From Eledone cirrhosa (lineage: Eukaryota; Mollusca; Cephalopoda; Octopoda; Eledonidae): 64,000 nt of DNA. Of this stretch, positions 43,576 through 57,900 are shown piece by piece (the stretch's first letter is position 1; the number at the start of each line of letters is the position of its first letter). Below the pieces are notes generated by a model that was given only the letters and a program-made list of their open reading frames with translations, ran no database searches and was not told the DNA's origin. A program made the translations under genes and the position numbers. The stretch is taken from positions 22,617,298 to 22,681,297 of the forward strand of contig OZ024744.1 of the NCBI GenBank assembly GCA_964016885.1, given 5' to 3'.

Positions 43576-46500
43576 TAACAGAGACTACCGACCTTCGACA
43601 AGCCTAACAGGGACTACCCACCTTCAACAAGTCTAACTGAGACTGCCCTACTTCGACAAACCTAACAGAGACTGCCCACATTCGACAAACTTAACAGAGA
43701 ATCCCCACCTTCAACAAACCTAACAGAGACTGCCCACCTTCGACAAACCTAACAGTGACTGCCCATTTGTTACAAGCCTAACAGAGACTGCGAACATTTG
43801 ACAAGGCTTACAAATACTGCCCACCTTCGATAAGCCTAACAGTAACTGCCTAACTTCGACAAGTCTAACAGAGACTGTCAATCTTAAAAAGCCTAACAGA
43901 AACTTCCCCCCTTTGACAAACCTAACAGACACTGCCCACCTTCGACAAACTTAACAGCGACTGCCCACATTCGACAAGCCTAACAGAGACTGCCCACCTT
44001 CGACAAACCTAACAGAGACTGCCCACCTTCGACAAGCGTAACAGAGAGTACCCACCTTGGATCAGCCTAACAGAGACTGGCCACCTTCGACAAGTCTATC
44101 AGAGAATTCCCACTTTCGCCAAGCCTAACAAAGACTTCCCAATTTCGACAAACCTAACAGAGACTGCCCACCTTCGACAAGTCTAAGAGAGACAGCCCAC
44201 CTTCGAAAAGCCTAACAGACACTGCCCACCTTCGACGAACCTAACAGAGATGCCGACCTTCGACAAGTCTAACAGAGACTGCCCACATTCGCTCAAATCT
44301 AACACAGACTGCACACCTTCGACAAGACTAACAGAAACTGCACACCTTCGATAAGCCTAACAGAGACTGCCTGCAGTCGACAAACCTAACAGAGAATGCC
44401 CACCTTCGACAAGTCTTAAATAGACTGCCCACATTCGACAAGCCTAACAGAGACTGCCCAGCTTCGCCAAACCTAACAGAGACTGCCCACCTTCGACAAG
44501 CCTAACAAAGACTGCTCATCTTCGACAAACCTAACAGAGACTGCCCACTTCGACAACTGTAACAGAGACTGCCCACTTTCGAAAAGTCTACCAGAGACTG
44601 CCCACATTCGACAAATCTCCCAGAGATTGCCCAACTTCGACAAACCTAACGAAGACAGCCCACCTTCGACAAGCCTAACAGAGTCTTCCCACATTCGACA
44701 ACTCTATCTGAGACTGCCCACCTTCGACAAGTCTAACAGAGACTGCCCATATATGACAAACCTAACAGACACTGCCGACCTTCGACAAGTCTAACAGAGA
44801 CTGCCCACCTTCGCTCAAATATAACACAGTCAGCCCACCTGCGACAAGCCTAACAGGGACTGCCAACAGGGACTACCCACCTTCAAAAAATCTAACAGAG
44901 ACTGCCCACCTTCGACAAACCTAACAGAGACTACCGACCTTCCACAAACTTAACAGAGAATCCCCACCTTCGACAAACCTAACAGTGAGTGCCAATTTTC
45001 AACAAGCCTAAGTGAGACTGCCAACATTTGACAATGCTAACAAGATTGCCCACCTTCGATAAGCCTAACAGTGATTGCCCAACTTCAACAAGTCTAACGG
45101 AGACTGTCAATCTTAAAGAAGCCTAACAGAGACTGCCCATCTTTGACAAACATAACAGAGACGGCCCAACAGCGACAAACCTAACAGACTTCCCACCTTC
45201 GACAAGACTAACAGAGACTGCCCTTCTTCCACAAGTCTAACATAGACTACCCACCTTAGACTAGCATAGCAGAGACTGCGCACCGTCGACTAACCTAACA
45301 GAGACTGCCAACGTTCCACAAACCAAACAGAGACAGCCCACCTTCGACAAGCCTAACAGACACGGCCCACATTCGACAAGTCTAATAGAGACTGCCCACC
45401 TTCGACAAACATAACAGAGACTGCCCACATACGACAAACCTAACAGAGACTGCCCACCTTCGATAAGCCTAACAGTGACTGCCCAGATTCGACAAACTTA
45501 ACAGAGACTGCCGACCTTCGACAAGTCTAACACTGACCGCCCACTTTCGCTCAAATCTAAAAGAGACTGCCCACCTTCGACAAGCCTAACAGAGACTGCC
45601 AACATTTGACAAGTCTAACTGAGACTGCCCACCTTCGATAAACCTAACAGTGACTGCCCATCATCGACAAATCTAACAGAGACTATCAATCTTAGACAGG
45701 CCTAACAGAGACTTCCCATCTTTGACAAACCTGACAGAGACTGCCGACATTCGACAAGCCTAATAGAGACTGCCCAGCTTCGACAAACCTAACAGAGACT
45801 TCCCAGCTTCGTCAAACCTAAGAGAGACTGCCCACCTTCGACAAGCCTATCAGTGACTATCAATCTTAGAGAAGCCTAACAGAGACTGCCCACCATTGAC
45901 AAACCTAACATAGACTGCCCACCTTCGACAAACCTAACAGAGACTGCCCACCTTTGACAAGCCTAAACGGGACTGCCCACATTCGACAAGTCTAACTGAG
46001 ACTGCCCACCTTCAACAAGTCTAACAGAGACTGCCCACATACGACAAACCTAACAGATACTACCCACATTCGACAAGCCTAACAGCGACTGCCCACGTTC
46101 GGCAGACTTAACAGAGATTGCCCACCTTCGACAACTCTAACAGAGACTGCCCACCTTCGCTCAAATCTAACACTGACTGCACACCTTCGACAAGCCTAAC
46201 AGAAAATGCCCACCTTCGACAAGTCTTACAGAGACTGCCCACATTCGACAAGCCTAATAGAGACTTCCCAGATTCGTCAAAGCTAACAGAGACTGCCCAC
46301 CTTCGACAACTTTTACAGAGACTGCGCAGTTTCGACAAGTCTAACAGAGACTGCCCTATTTCGATAAGCCTAACAGAGACTGCCCACTTTCGACAAATCT
46401 ACCAGCGATTGCCCAACTTCAACAAACCTAACATAGACAGCCCACCTTCGACAAGTCTAACAGAGACTACCCACATTTGAAAAGTCTAACAGAGTCTGCC

Positions 46501-49500
46501 CAACTTCGACAAGTCTAACATAGACTACCTACCTTAGACTAGCCTAGAAGAGACTGCGCACCTTCGACTAACCTAACAGAGAATGCCCACCTTCGACAAG
46601 CCTAACAGAGACTCCCCACCTTCGATGAGCCTAACAGAGACTGCCGACCTTCGACAAGTCCAACAGAGACTGCCCACCTTCGGTAAAATCTAACACAGAC
46701 TGCACACATTCGACAAGCCGAACAGAGACTGCCCACCTTCGACAACTCTTACGGAGACTGCCCACTTTCGACAAACCTAACAGCGACAGCTCACCTTCGA
46801 CAAGCCTACCAGAGACTGCCCTCATTCGACAAGTGTAAATTAGACTGCCCACCTTCGACAAGTCTAACAAAGACTGCCCATATATGACAAACCTAACAGA
46901 GACTGCCCAACTTCGTCAAGCCTAACAGTGGCGTCCCACCTTCGACAAACTTACCTGAGACTGCCGACGTTCGAAAAGTCTAACAGAGACTGCCAACAAT
47001 TGACAAGTCTAACAGAGACTGCTTAGCTTCGATAAGCCTACCAGAGACTACTCAACTTCGACAAGTCTAACAGAGACTATCAACCTTAGGCAAGCCTAAC
47101 AGAGACTACTCAACTTCGACAAGTCTAACGGAGACTATCTACCTTAGGCAAGCCTAACAGAGACTGCCCACCTTCGACATACCTAACAGAGACTACCGAC
47201 CTTCGACAAATCTAACAGGGACTACCCTCCTTCAACATGTCTAACAGAGACTGCCCTACTTAAAAAAACCTAACAGAGACTGCCCACCTTCGACAAACCT
47301 AACAGAGACTGCCCATATATGACAAACCTAACAGAGACTGCCCAACTTTGCTGAAATCTAACACATCTGCCCACCTTCTACAAGCCTAACAGAGACTGCC
47401 GACCTTCGACAAGTCTAACAGAGACTGCCCACCTTCGATAAGCCTACCAGAGACTACTCAACTTCGACAGGTCTAACAGAGACTATCAATCTTAGGCAAG
47501 TATAACAGAGACTGCCCACCTTCGACAAACCTAACACAGACTACCGACCTTCGACAAATCTAACAGGGAATACCCACCTTCAACAAGCCTAACAGAGACT
47601 GCCGTGCTTCGACAATCCTAACAGAGACTGCCCACCTTCAACAAACCTAACAAAGACTACCGACCTTCGACAAACGTAACAGAGAATCCCCCACCTTCGA
47701 CAAACTTAACAAAGACTGCCCACCTTCGACAAACCTAACAGTGACTGTTCATTTTCGACAAGCCTAACAGAGACTGCCAACATTTGAAAAGGCTAACAAA
47801 GACTGCCCACCTTCGATAAAGTTAACAGTGACTGCCCAACTACGACAACTCTAACAGAGACTGTCAATCTTAAACAAGCCTAACAGAGACTGCCTACCTT
47901 TGACAAACCTAACAGAGACTGCCCACCTTCGACAAACCTAAGAGAGACTGCCCACATTCGACAAGCGTAACGGAGACTGCACATCTTCGACAAACCTAAC
48001 AGAGACTGCCAACCTTTGACAAGTCTAACAGAGACTGCCCTGCTTCGTCAAAACTAAGAGAGACTGCCCATCTTCGACAAGCCTAACAGTGACTATCAAT
48101 CTTAACAAACCTATCAGAGACTGCCCACCTTTGGCAAACCTAAGAGAGTCTGCCCACCTTCGACAAACCTAACAGAGACAGCCCACCTTCCACAAGCCTA
48201 ACAGAGACTGCCCACCTTCGACAGGACTAAAAGAGACTGGCCACATATGACAAATCTAACAGAGATTGCGCACCTTCGCTGAAATCTAACACAGACTGCC
48301 CACCTTCTACAAGCCTAACAGAGACTGCCGAACTTCTACAAGTCTAACAGAGACTGCCCACCTTCGATAAGCCTACCAGAGACTACTAAACATGGACAGG
48401 TCTAACAGAGACTATCAACCTTAGTCAAGTCTAACAGAGACTGCCCACCTTCGTCAAACCTAACAGAGACTACCGACCTTCGACAAATCTAACAGGGAAT
48501 ACCCACCTTCAACAAGCCTAACAGAGACTGCCCTACTTCGACAAACCTATCAGAGACTGCCCACCTTCGACAAACCTAACAAAGACTACCGACCTTCGAC
48601 AAACTTGACAGAATCCCCACCTTCGACAAACTAACATAGAGTGCCCACCTTCGACAAACATTAACAGTGACTAACTTCGACAAGCCTAACAGAGACTACC
48701 CCACATCGACAAGTCTAACAGAGTCTGCCCAACTTCGACAAGTCTAACATAGACTACCCACCTTAGACTTGCCTAGCTGAGACTGCGCACCTTCGACTAA
48801 CCTAACAGAGACTGCCCAACTTCGACAAAACTAACAGAGACTGCCCCCCTTCGACAAACCTAACAGAGATTGCCCACCTTCGACAAGTCTAACAGAGACT
48901 GCCCACCTTCGACAAACATAACATAGACTACCGACCTTCGACAAACCTAACATTGACTGCCCACTTTCGACAAACCTAACAGAAACTGCCAACCTTCGAC
49001 AATTCTAACAGAGACACCACACTTTCATCAAACATAACAGAGACTCCCTACGTTCAACAAGTCTAACAGAGACTACACAACTTCGACAAGTCTAACAGAG
49101 GCTGGCCACATTCGACAAGGCTAACAGAGACTGCCCATTTTCGACAAACCTAACAGAGACTGCCCACCTATGACAAACCTAATAGAGACTGCCCATCTTC
49201 GACAAACCTAACAGAGAGTTGCCACCTTCGACCAGCCAAACAGAGATTGCCAAACTTCGACAAGTCTAACAGAGACTACCCAGCTTCGTCAAACCTAAAA
49301 GAGACAGCCCACCTTCGACAAGACTAGCAGTGTCTATAAATCTTAGACAAACCTAACAGAGTGCCCACCTTTGACAAACCTAACAGAGACTGCCCACCTT
49401 CAACAAACCTAACAGAGACTGCCCACCTTCGACAAGCCTAACAGAGACTGCTCACCTTCGATAAGCCTAACAGTGACTGCCCAACATCGACAAGTCTAAC

Positions 49501-51091
49501 AGAGACTGCCCACCTTCGACAATTCTAACATTGACCTCCCACCTTCAACAAGCCTAACAGAGTCTGCCCTCCTTCGACAAGTCTAACATAGACTACCCAC
49601 CTTAGACTAGCCTAGCAGAGACTGCGCAACTTCGACTAACCTAACCGAGACTGCCCAGCTTCGTCAAACCTAAGAGAGACTGCCCATCTTCGACAAGCCT
49701 AACAGTGACTATCAACCTTACCAAGCCTATCAGAGAATGCCCACCTTCGACAAACCTAACAGAGAGCGCCCACTTCGAGGAGCCTAAAACAGACTGCCCA
49801 CATTTGACAAGTCTAACTGAGACTGCCCATCTTCAACCAGTCTAACAGAGACTGCCCACATACGACAAACCTAACAGATACTGCCCACCTTCAACAGACT
49901 TAACAGAGACTGCTGACTTTCGACAAGTTTAACATAGACTGCCCAGGTTCGCTCAAATCTAACACAGACTGCACATCTTCGACAAGCCTGACAGAGACTG
50001 CACACCTTCGACAAGACTAACAGAGACTGCCCAGCTTCGCCAAACCTAACAGAGACTGCCCACCTTCGACAAGCCTAACAAAGACTGCTCACCTTCGACA
50101 AACCTAACGGAGACTGCCCACCTTCGACAACTGTAACAGAGACTGCCCACTTTCGAAAAGTCTAACAGAGACTGCCAACCTTCGACAAGCCTAACAGAGA
50201 CTGCCCACCATTGACAAACATAACAGAGACTGCCCACCTTCGACAAACTTAACAGAGACTGCCCACCTTTGACAAGCCTAACCGAGACTGCCCACCTTCA
50301 ACAAGTCTAACAGAGACTGCCCACATACGACAAACCTAACAGACACTGCCTACATTCGACAAGCCTAACAGTGACTGCCCACATTCGACTGACTTAACAG
50401 AGATTGCCCACCTTCTACAAGTCTAACAGAGACTGCCCACTTTCGCTCAAATCTAACACTGACCGCACACCCTCGACAAGCCTAACAGAGAATGCCCACC
50501 TTCGACAAGTCTTACATAGACTGCACAGCTGCGACAAGCCTAACAGAGACTGCCCACCTTCGGCAAGCCTAACAAAGACTGCTCACCTTCGACAAACCTA
50601 TCGGAGACTGCCCACATTCGACAACTCTTACAGAGACTACCCGCTTTCGACAAGTCTAACAGAGAATCCCCACCTTCGACAAGCCTAACAGAGACTGCCC
50701 ACCTTCGACAAAGTTAACAGAGACTGCCCACTTCGACAAATCTACCAGAGATTGCCCAACTTCGACAAGCCTAACAGAGACAGCCCACCTTCGACAAGCC
50801 TAACAGAGACTGCCCACATTCGACCCAGTCTAAATTAGACTACCCACCTTCGACAAGTCTAACAGAGACTGCCCATATATGACAAACCTAACAGAGACTG
50901 CCCAACTTCGACAAGTCTAACAGTGGATGCCCACCTTCGACAAGATTAACAGAGACTGCCGACCTTCGACAAGTCTAACAGAGACTGCCAACCTTCGCTC
51001 AAATCTAACACAGACTGCCGACCTTCGACAAGCCTAACAGAGACTACCGACATTCGACAAATCTAACAGGGACTACCCACCTTCAAAAAGT

Positions 51092-54000
51092 CTAACAGAG
51101 TTTGCCTACCTTCGAAAAGTCTAACATAGGCCTCACACCTTCTACAAGCCTAACAGAGACGGCCCACCTTCGACAAGACTTATAGACACTGCCCACTTTC
51201 GACAAGTGTAACAGAGACTGCCAACCTTCGCTCACATCTAACAGAGGCTGCACACCTTCGACACGCCTAACAGAGACTCCCCACATTCGACAAACCTAAC
51301 AGAGAATGCCCACACTTGACAAGTCTTACAGAGACTGCCCACATTCGACAAGCCTAACAGAGATTGCCCACATTCGACAATTGTAACAAAGACTGCTCAC
51401 TATCGACAAACCTAACGGAGACTGCCCACCTTCGATAACTGTAACAGAGACTGCCCACTTTCGACAAGTCTAACAGAGACTGCCCACCTTCGACAAACCT
51501 AACACAGACAGCCCACCTTCCACAAGCCTAACAGAGACTGCCCACTGACAAGTATAAATGAGACTGCCCACCTTTGAGAGGTCTAACAGAGACTGCCCAC
51601 ATATGACAAACCTAACAGTGACTGCCCACTTTCGCTGAAATCTAACACACACTGCCCACCTTCTACAAGCCTAACAGAGACTGCCGGCCTTCGACAAGTC
51701 TAACAGAGACTGCCCACCTTCGATAAGCCTACCAGAGACTACTCAACTTCGACAGGTCTAACAGAGACTATCAACCTTAGGCAAGTCTAACAGAGACTGC
51801 CCACCTTCGACAAACCTAACAGAGACTACCGACCTTCGACAAATTTTAACAGGGAATACCCACCTTCAAGAAGCCTAACAGAGACTGCCCTGCTTCGACA
51901 AACCTAACAGAGACTGCCCACCTTCGATAAGCCTACCAGAGACTACTCAACTTCGACAGGTCTAACAGAGACTATCAACCTTAGGCAAGTCTAACAGAGA
52001 CTGCCCATCTTCGACAAACCTAACAGAGACTGCCCACCTATGACAAACCTAATAGAGACTGCCCACCTTCGACAAGCCTAACAGAGAGTTGCCACCTTCG
52101 ACCAGCCAAACAGAGATTGCCAAACTTCGACAAGTCTAACAGAGACTACCCAGCTTCGTCAAACCTAAAAGAGACTGCCCACCTTCGACAAGCCTAACAG
52201 TGTCTATAAATCTTAGACAAACCTAACAGAGTGCCCACCTTTGACAAACCTAGAAGGGACTGTCCCCCTTCGAAAAACCTAACAGAGACTGCCCTCCTTC
52301 GACAAGCCTAACAGAGACTGCCCACCTTCGATAAGCCTAACAGTGACTGCCCAACTTCGACAAACTTAACAGAGACTGCCGAACTTCGACAAGTCCAACA
52401 GAGACTGCCCACCTTCGCTCAAATCTAACACAGACTGCACACCTTTGACAAGCCTAACAGAGACTGCCCACCTTTGACAAACCTAACAGAGACAGCTCAA
52501 CAGTGAATTATAACTGGGAATACCCACCTTCAAGAAGCCTAACAGAGACTGCCCTACTTCGACAAACCTGACAGAGACTGCCCACCTTCGACAAACCTAA
52601 CAAAGACTACCGACCTTCGACAAACTAACAGAGACTGCCCACCTTCGACAAACCTAACAGTGACTGCCCATTTTCGACAAGCTTAACAGAGACTGCCAAC
52701 ATTTGACAAGGCTAACAAAGACTGCCACCTTCGATAAACCTAACAGTGACTGCCCAACTTCGACAACTCTAACAGAGACTGTCAATCTTAATCAAGCCTA
52801 ACAGAGACACTCTACCTTTGACAGACCTAACAGAGACTGCCCACCTTTTTCAAACCTAACAGAGACTACCGACTTTCGACGAACCTAACAGAGACTGCCC
52901 ACATTCGACAAACCTAACATTGACTGCCCACTTTCGACAAACCTAACGGAGACTGCCCACCTTCGACAATTCTAACAGAGACACCCCACCTTCGACAAAC
53001 TTAACAGAGAATGCCTATTTTCGACAAGTCTAACAGAGACTGCCCACTTTCGAAAAACCTAACAAAGACTGCCCATCTTCGCTCAAATCTAACACAGACT
53101 GCCCACCTTCTACAAACCTAACAGAGACTGCCGACCTTCGACAAGTCTAACAGAGACTGCCCACCTTAGATAAGCCTACCAGAGACTACTCAACTTCGAC
53201 AAGTCTAACATAGACTTTCAACCTTAGGCAAACTCTAACAGTTACTGCCCACCTTTGACAAACCTAACAGTGACTACCGACTTTCGACAAATCTAACAGC
53301 GAATACCCACCTTCAACAAGCCTAACAGAGACTGCCCTACTTCGACAAGTCTAACAGAGACCGTCCACCTTCGACAAACCCAACAGATACTGCCCACATA
53401 CGACAAACCTAACAGAGACTACCGACCTTCGACAAACTTAACAGAGACTTCTCACCTTCGACAACTCTTACAGAGACTGCCCACCTTCGACAAACCTAAC
53501 AGAGACAGCCCACTTTCAACAAGCCTAACAGAGACTGCCCACATTTGACGAGTCTAAATGAGACTGCCCACCTTCGACAGGTCTAACAGAGACTGCTCAC
53601 ATATGACAAACCTAATAGAGACTGCCCACCTTCGCTGAAATCTAACACAGACTGCCCACCTACCTTCTACAAGCCTAACAGAGACTGCCGACCTTCGACA
53701 AGTCTAACAGAGACTGCCCACCTTCGATAAGCCTACCAGAGACTACTCAACTTCGACAGGTCTAACAGAGACTATCAACCTTAGGCAAGTCTAACAGAGA
53801 CTGCCCACCTTCGACAAGCCTAACAGAGATTGCCCATCTTCGAAAAGTCTAACTTAGGCCTCACACCTTCTACAAGCCTAACAGAGACGGCCCACCTTCC
53901 ACAAGACTTATAGACACTGCCCACCTTCGACAAGTGTAACAGAGACTGCCAACCTTCGCTCACATCTAACAGAGGCTGCACACCTTCGACACGCCTAACA

Positions 54001-54545
54001 GAGACTCCCCACATTCGACAAACCTAACAGAGAATGCCCACACTTGACAAGTCTTACAGAGACTGCCCACATTCGACAAGCCTAACAGTGATTGCCCACC
54101 TTCGACAATTGTAACAAAGACTGCTCACCATCGACAAACCTAACGGAGACTGCCCACCTTCGACAACTGTAACAGAGACTGCCCACTTTCGACAAGTCTA
54201 ACAGAGACTTCCCACCTTCGAATAAACCTAACAGAGACAGCCCACCTTCCACAAGCCTAACAGAGTCTGCCCACTGACAAGTATAAATGAGACTGCCCAC
54301 CTTCGACAGGTCTAACAGAGACTGCCCACATATGACAAACCTAACAGAGACTGCCCACCTTCGCTGAAATCTAACACAGACTGCCCACCTTCTACAAGCC
54401 TAACAGAGACTGCCCACTGACAAGTATAAATGAGACTGCCCACCTTCGACAGGTCTAACAGAGACTGCCCACATATGACAAACCTAACAGAGACTGCCCA
54501 CCTTCGCTGAAATCTAACACAGACTGCCCACCTTCTACAAGCCTA
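51092..54545. repeat. Nested 2.7-kb and 141-bp duplications in the satellite
   Basis: A block at about 51100-51680 (with AGGCCTCACACCTTCTAC and CACTGACAAGTATAAATG) recurs at about 53828-54410, offset about 2,728. Inside the second copy, the segment starting at CACTGACAAGTATAAATG is itself repeated 141 bp later (about 54270 and 54412). A module with CGCTGAAATCTAACAC and CTTAGGCAAGTCTAAC recurs at about 47340, 48275, 51630, 53635, 54360 and 54500. Confidence 0.75.
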
Positions 54546-54937
54546 ACAGAGACTGCCGACCTTCGACAAGTCTAACAGAGACTGCCCACCTTCGATAAGC
54601 CTACCAGAGACTACTCAACTTCGACAGGTCTAACAGAGACTATCAATCTTAGGCAAGTCTAACAGAGACTGCCCACCTTCGACAAACCTAACAGAGACTA
54701 CCGACCTTCGACAAATTTTAACAGGGAATACCCACCTTCAAGAAGCCTAACAGAGACTGCCCTGCTTCGATAAACCTAACAGAGACTGCCCACCTTCGAT
54801 AAGCCTACCAGAGACTACTCAACTTCGACAGGTCTAACAGAGACTATCAACCTTAGGCAAGTCTAACAGAGACTGCCCATCTTCGACAAACCTAACAGAG
54901 ACTGCCCACCTATGACAAACCTAACAGAGACTGCCCA

Positions 54938-57900
54938 CCTTCGACAAACCTAACAGTGACTGCCCACCTTCGACCGGCCTAACAGAGACTTGCCACCTTC
55001 GACAGTCTAACAGAGTATGCCACCTTCGACAGCCTAACAAGCCTAACAAAAACTGCCCCCCTTTGACAAACCTAACAGAGACTGCCAACCTTCTACAAAC
55101 CTAACATTGACTGCCCACTTTCGACAAACCTTACAAACACTGCCCACCTTCGACAATTCTAACTGAGACACCCCACGTTCTATTAACCTAACAGAGATTG
55201 CCTACTTTCGACAAGACTAACCGAGACTGCCTTCCTTCGACAAACCTAACAGAGACTGCCCAGCTTCGACAAACCTAACAGAGACTGCCCACATTCGACA
55301 AGCCTAACAGAGACTGCCCACTTTCGACAAACTTAACAGAGACTGCCCGCCTTCGACAAGCCTAACAGAGATGTCCCACGTTCCATAACTCTAACAGAGA
55401 CCTCCCACTTTCGATAAACCTAACAGAGACTGCCCACCTTCGACAAATCTAGCAGATACTACCCACCTTCGACAAACCTAACAGAGACAGCCCATCTTCG
55501 ACAAGCCTAGCAGAGACTGCCCACCTTCGACAAGCCTAACAGACACAGCCCACCTTCAACAATTCTAACAGAGATGGCCCACGTTAGTCAATACTAACAG
55601 AGACTGCCTGCCTTCGACTAGTCTAAGAGAGACGGCCCACCATCGAAAAGCATAACAGAGACTGCTCATCTTCGACAAACCTAACAGAGATGCCCACCTT
55701 AGACAAACCTAATAGAGACAGCCCACCTTCGACAAGACTAACTGAGACTCCCCACATTCGACAAGTCTAACAGAGACTGCCCACCTTCGATAAGCTTTCC
55801 AGAGACTACTCAACTTCGACAAGCCTAATAGAAACTATCAACCTTATAAAAGCCTAACAGAGACAGCCCATCTTTGACAAACCTGACAGAGACAGCGCAC
55901 CTTCGACTAACCTAACAGAGAATGCCCACCTTCGACAAGGCTAACAGTGACTGCCCACATTCGACAAACCTAACATAGACTATCGACCTTCGACAAACTT
56001 AACAGAGCGTCCCCATCTTCGACACACGTAACAGAGACTGCCCACCTTCGACAAACCTAACAGAGACTGCCCATCTTCGACAAAACTAACAGAGACTACC
56101 GACCTTCGACAAACCTAACAGAGACTACCCACCTTCAACAAGTCTAACAGAGACTGCCCACCTTTAACAAACTTAACAGAGACTGCCCACCTTCGACCGG
56201 CCTAACAGAGACTTGCCACCTTCGACAAGCCTAACAGAGACTCCCCACTTTCGACAAACCTAACAGAGACTGCCCACCTTCGTCAAGCCTAACAGAGATG
56301 GGCCACGTTCGATACGTCTAACAGAGACCTCCCAAGTTGAACAAGCCTAACATATACTACCCACCTTAGAGTGGTCGATTAACCTAACAGAGAATTCCCA
56401 CCTTTCAAAAAACTAACAGAGACTGCCCACGTTTTAAAAAACTATCAGAGATAGCCCACTTTCCACAAACCTAACAGAGACAGCCCACCTTCGATAAACC
56501 TAACATAGACTATCGACCTTCGACAAACTTAACAGAGACTGCCCTACTTCGACAAACTTAACAGAGACTCCCCACCTTCGACAAACCTAACAGAGACTGC
56601 CCACCTTCGACAAACCTAACATAGACTATCGACCTTCGACAAACTTAACAGAGACTGCCCTACTTCGACAAACTTAACAGAGACTCCCCACCTTCGACAA
56701 ACCTAACAGAGACTGCCCACCTTCGACAAACCTAACATAGACTATCGACCTTCGACAAACTTAACAGAGACTGCCCTACGTCGACAAACTTAACAGAGAC
56801 TCCCCACCTTCGACAAACCTAACAGAGACTGCCCACCTTCGACAAACCTAACAGAGACTACCGACCTTCGACAAGCCTAACAGGGACTACCCACCTTCAA
56901 CAAGTCTAACTGAGACTGCCCTACTTCGACAAACCTAACAGAGACTGCCCACATTCGACAAACTTAACAGAGAATCCCCACCTTCAACAAACCTAACAGA
57001 GACTGCCCACCTTCGACAAACCTAACAGTGACTGCCCATTTGTTACAAGCCTAACAGAGACTGCGAACATTTGACAAGGCTTACAAATACTGCCCACCTT
57101 CGATAAGCCTAACAGTAACTGCCTAACTTCGACAAGTCTAACAGAGACTGTCAATCTTAAAAAGCCTAACAGAAACTTCCCCCCTTTGACAAACCTAACA
57201 GACACTGCCCACCTTCGACAAACTTAACAGCGACTGCCCACATTCGACAAGCCTAACAGAGACTGCCCACCTTCGACAAACCTAACAGAGACTGCCCACC
57301 TTCGACAAGCGTAACAGAGAGTACCCACCTTGGATCAGCCTAACAGAGACTGGCCACCTTCGACAAGTCTATCAGAGAATTCCCACTTTCGCCAAGCCTA
57401 ACAAAGACTTCCCAATTTCGACAAACCTAACAGAGACTGCCCACCTTCGACAAGTCTAAGAGAGACAGCCCACCTTCGAAAAGCCTAACAGACACTGCCC
57501 ACCTTCGACGAACCTAACAGAGATGCCGACCTTCGACAAGTCTAACAGAGACTGCCCACATTCGCTCAAATCTAACACAGACTGCACACCTTCGACAAGA
57601 CTAACAGAAACTGCACACCTTCGATAAGCCTAACAGAGACTGCCTGCAGTCGACAAACCTAACAGAGAATGCCCACCTTCGACAAGTCTTAAATAGACTG
57701 CCCACATTCGACAAGCCTAACAGAGACTGCCCAGCTTCGCCAAACCTAACAGAGACTGCCCACCTTCGACAAGCCTAACAAAGACTGCTCATCTTCGACA
57801 AACCTAACAGAGACTGCCCACTTCGACAACTGTAACAGAGACTGCCCACTTTCGAAAAGTCTACCAGAAACTGCCCACATTCGACAAATCTCCCAGAGAT

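Larger units (their letters stand above)
41700..54937. repeat. 13.2-kb higher-order repeat, copy 1
   Basis: Sequence from about 41700 recurs at about 54938 with offset 13,214, then 13,273 after a two-unit insertion near 56040, then 13,707-13,708 after an insertion of about 15 units near 59870-60300. The part proven to be shared is 41700-50293; 50294-54937 would lie beyond the window in copy 2. Confidence 0.88.

Noticed and set aside
46118..46480. 120-codon frame in the satellite, also at 59391-59753
   Set aside because: It is a chance loss of the regular stop in the 29-bp unit; the residues follow the 29-residue period and the pair is only the 13-kb duplication.
50046..50246. Cys/Trp-rich small proteins ending GSLC, many copies on the minus strand
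   Set aside because: The consensus unit has a TAG after GSLC in one phase, so all such frames end alike. 29 is not a multiple of three, so no frame can be conserved.
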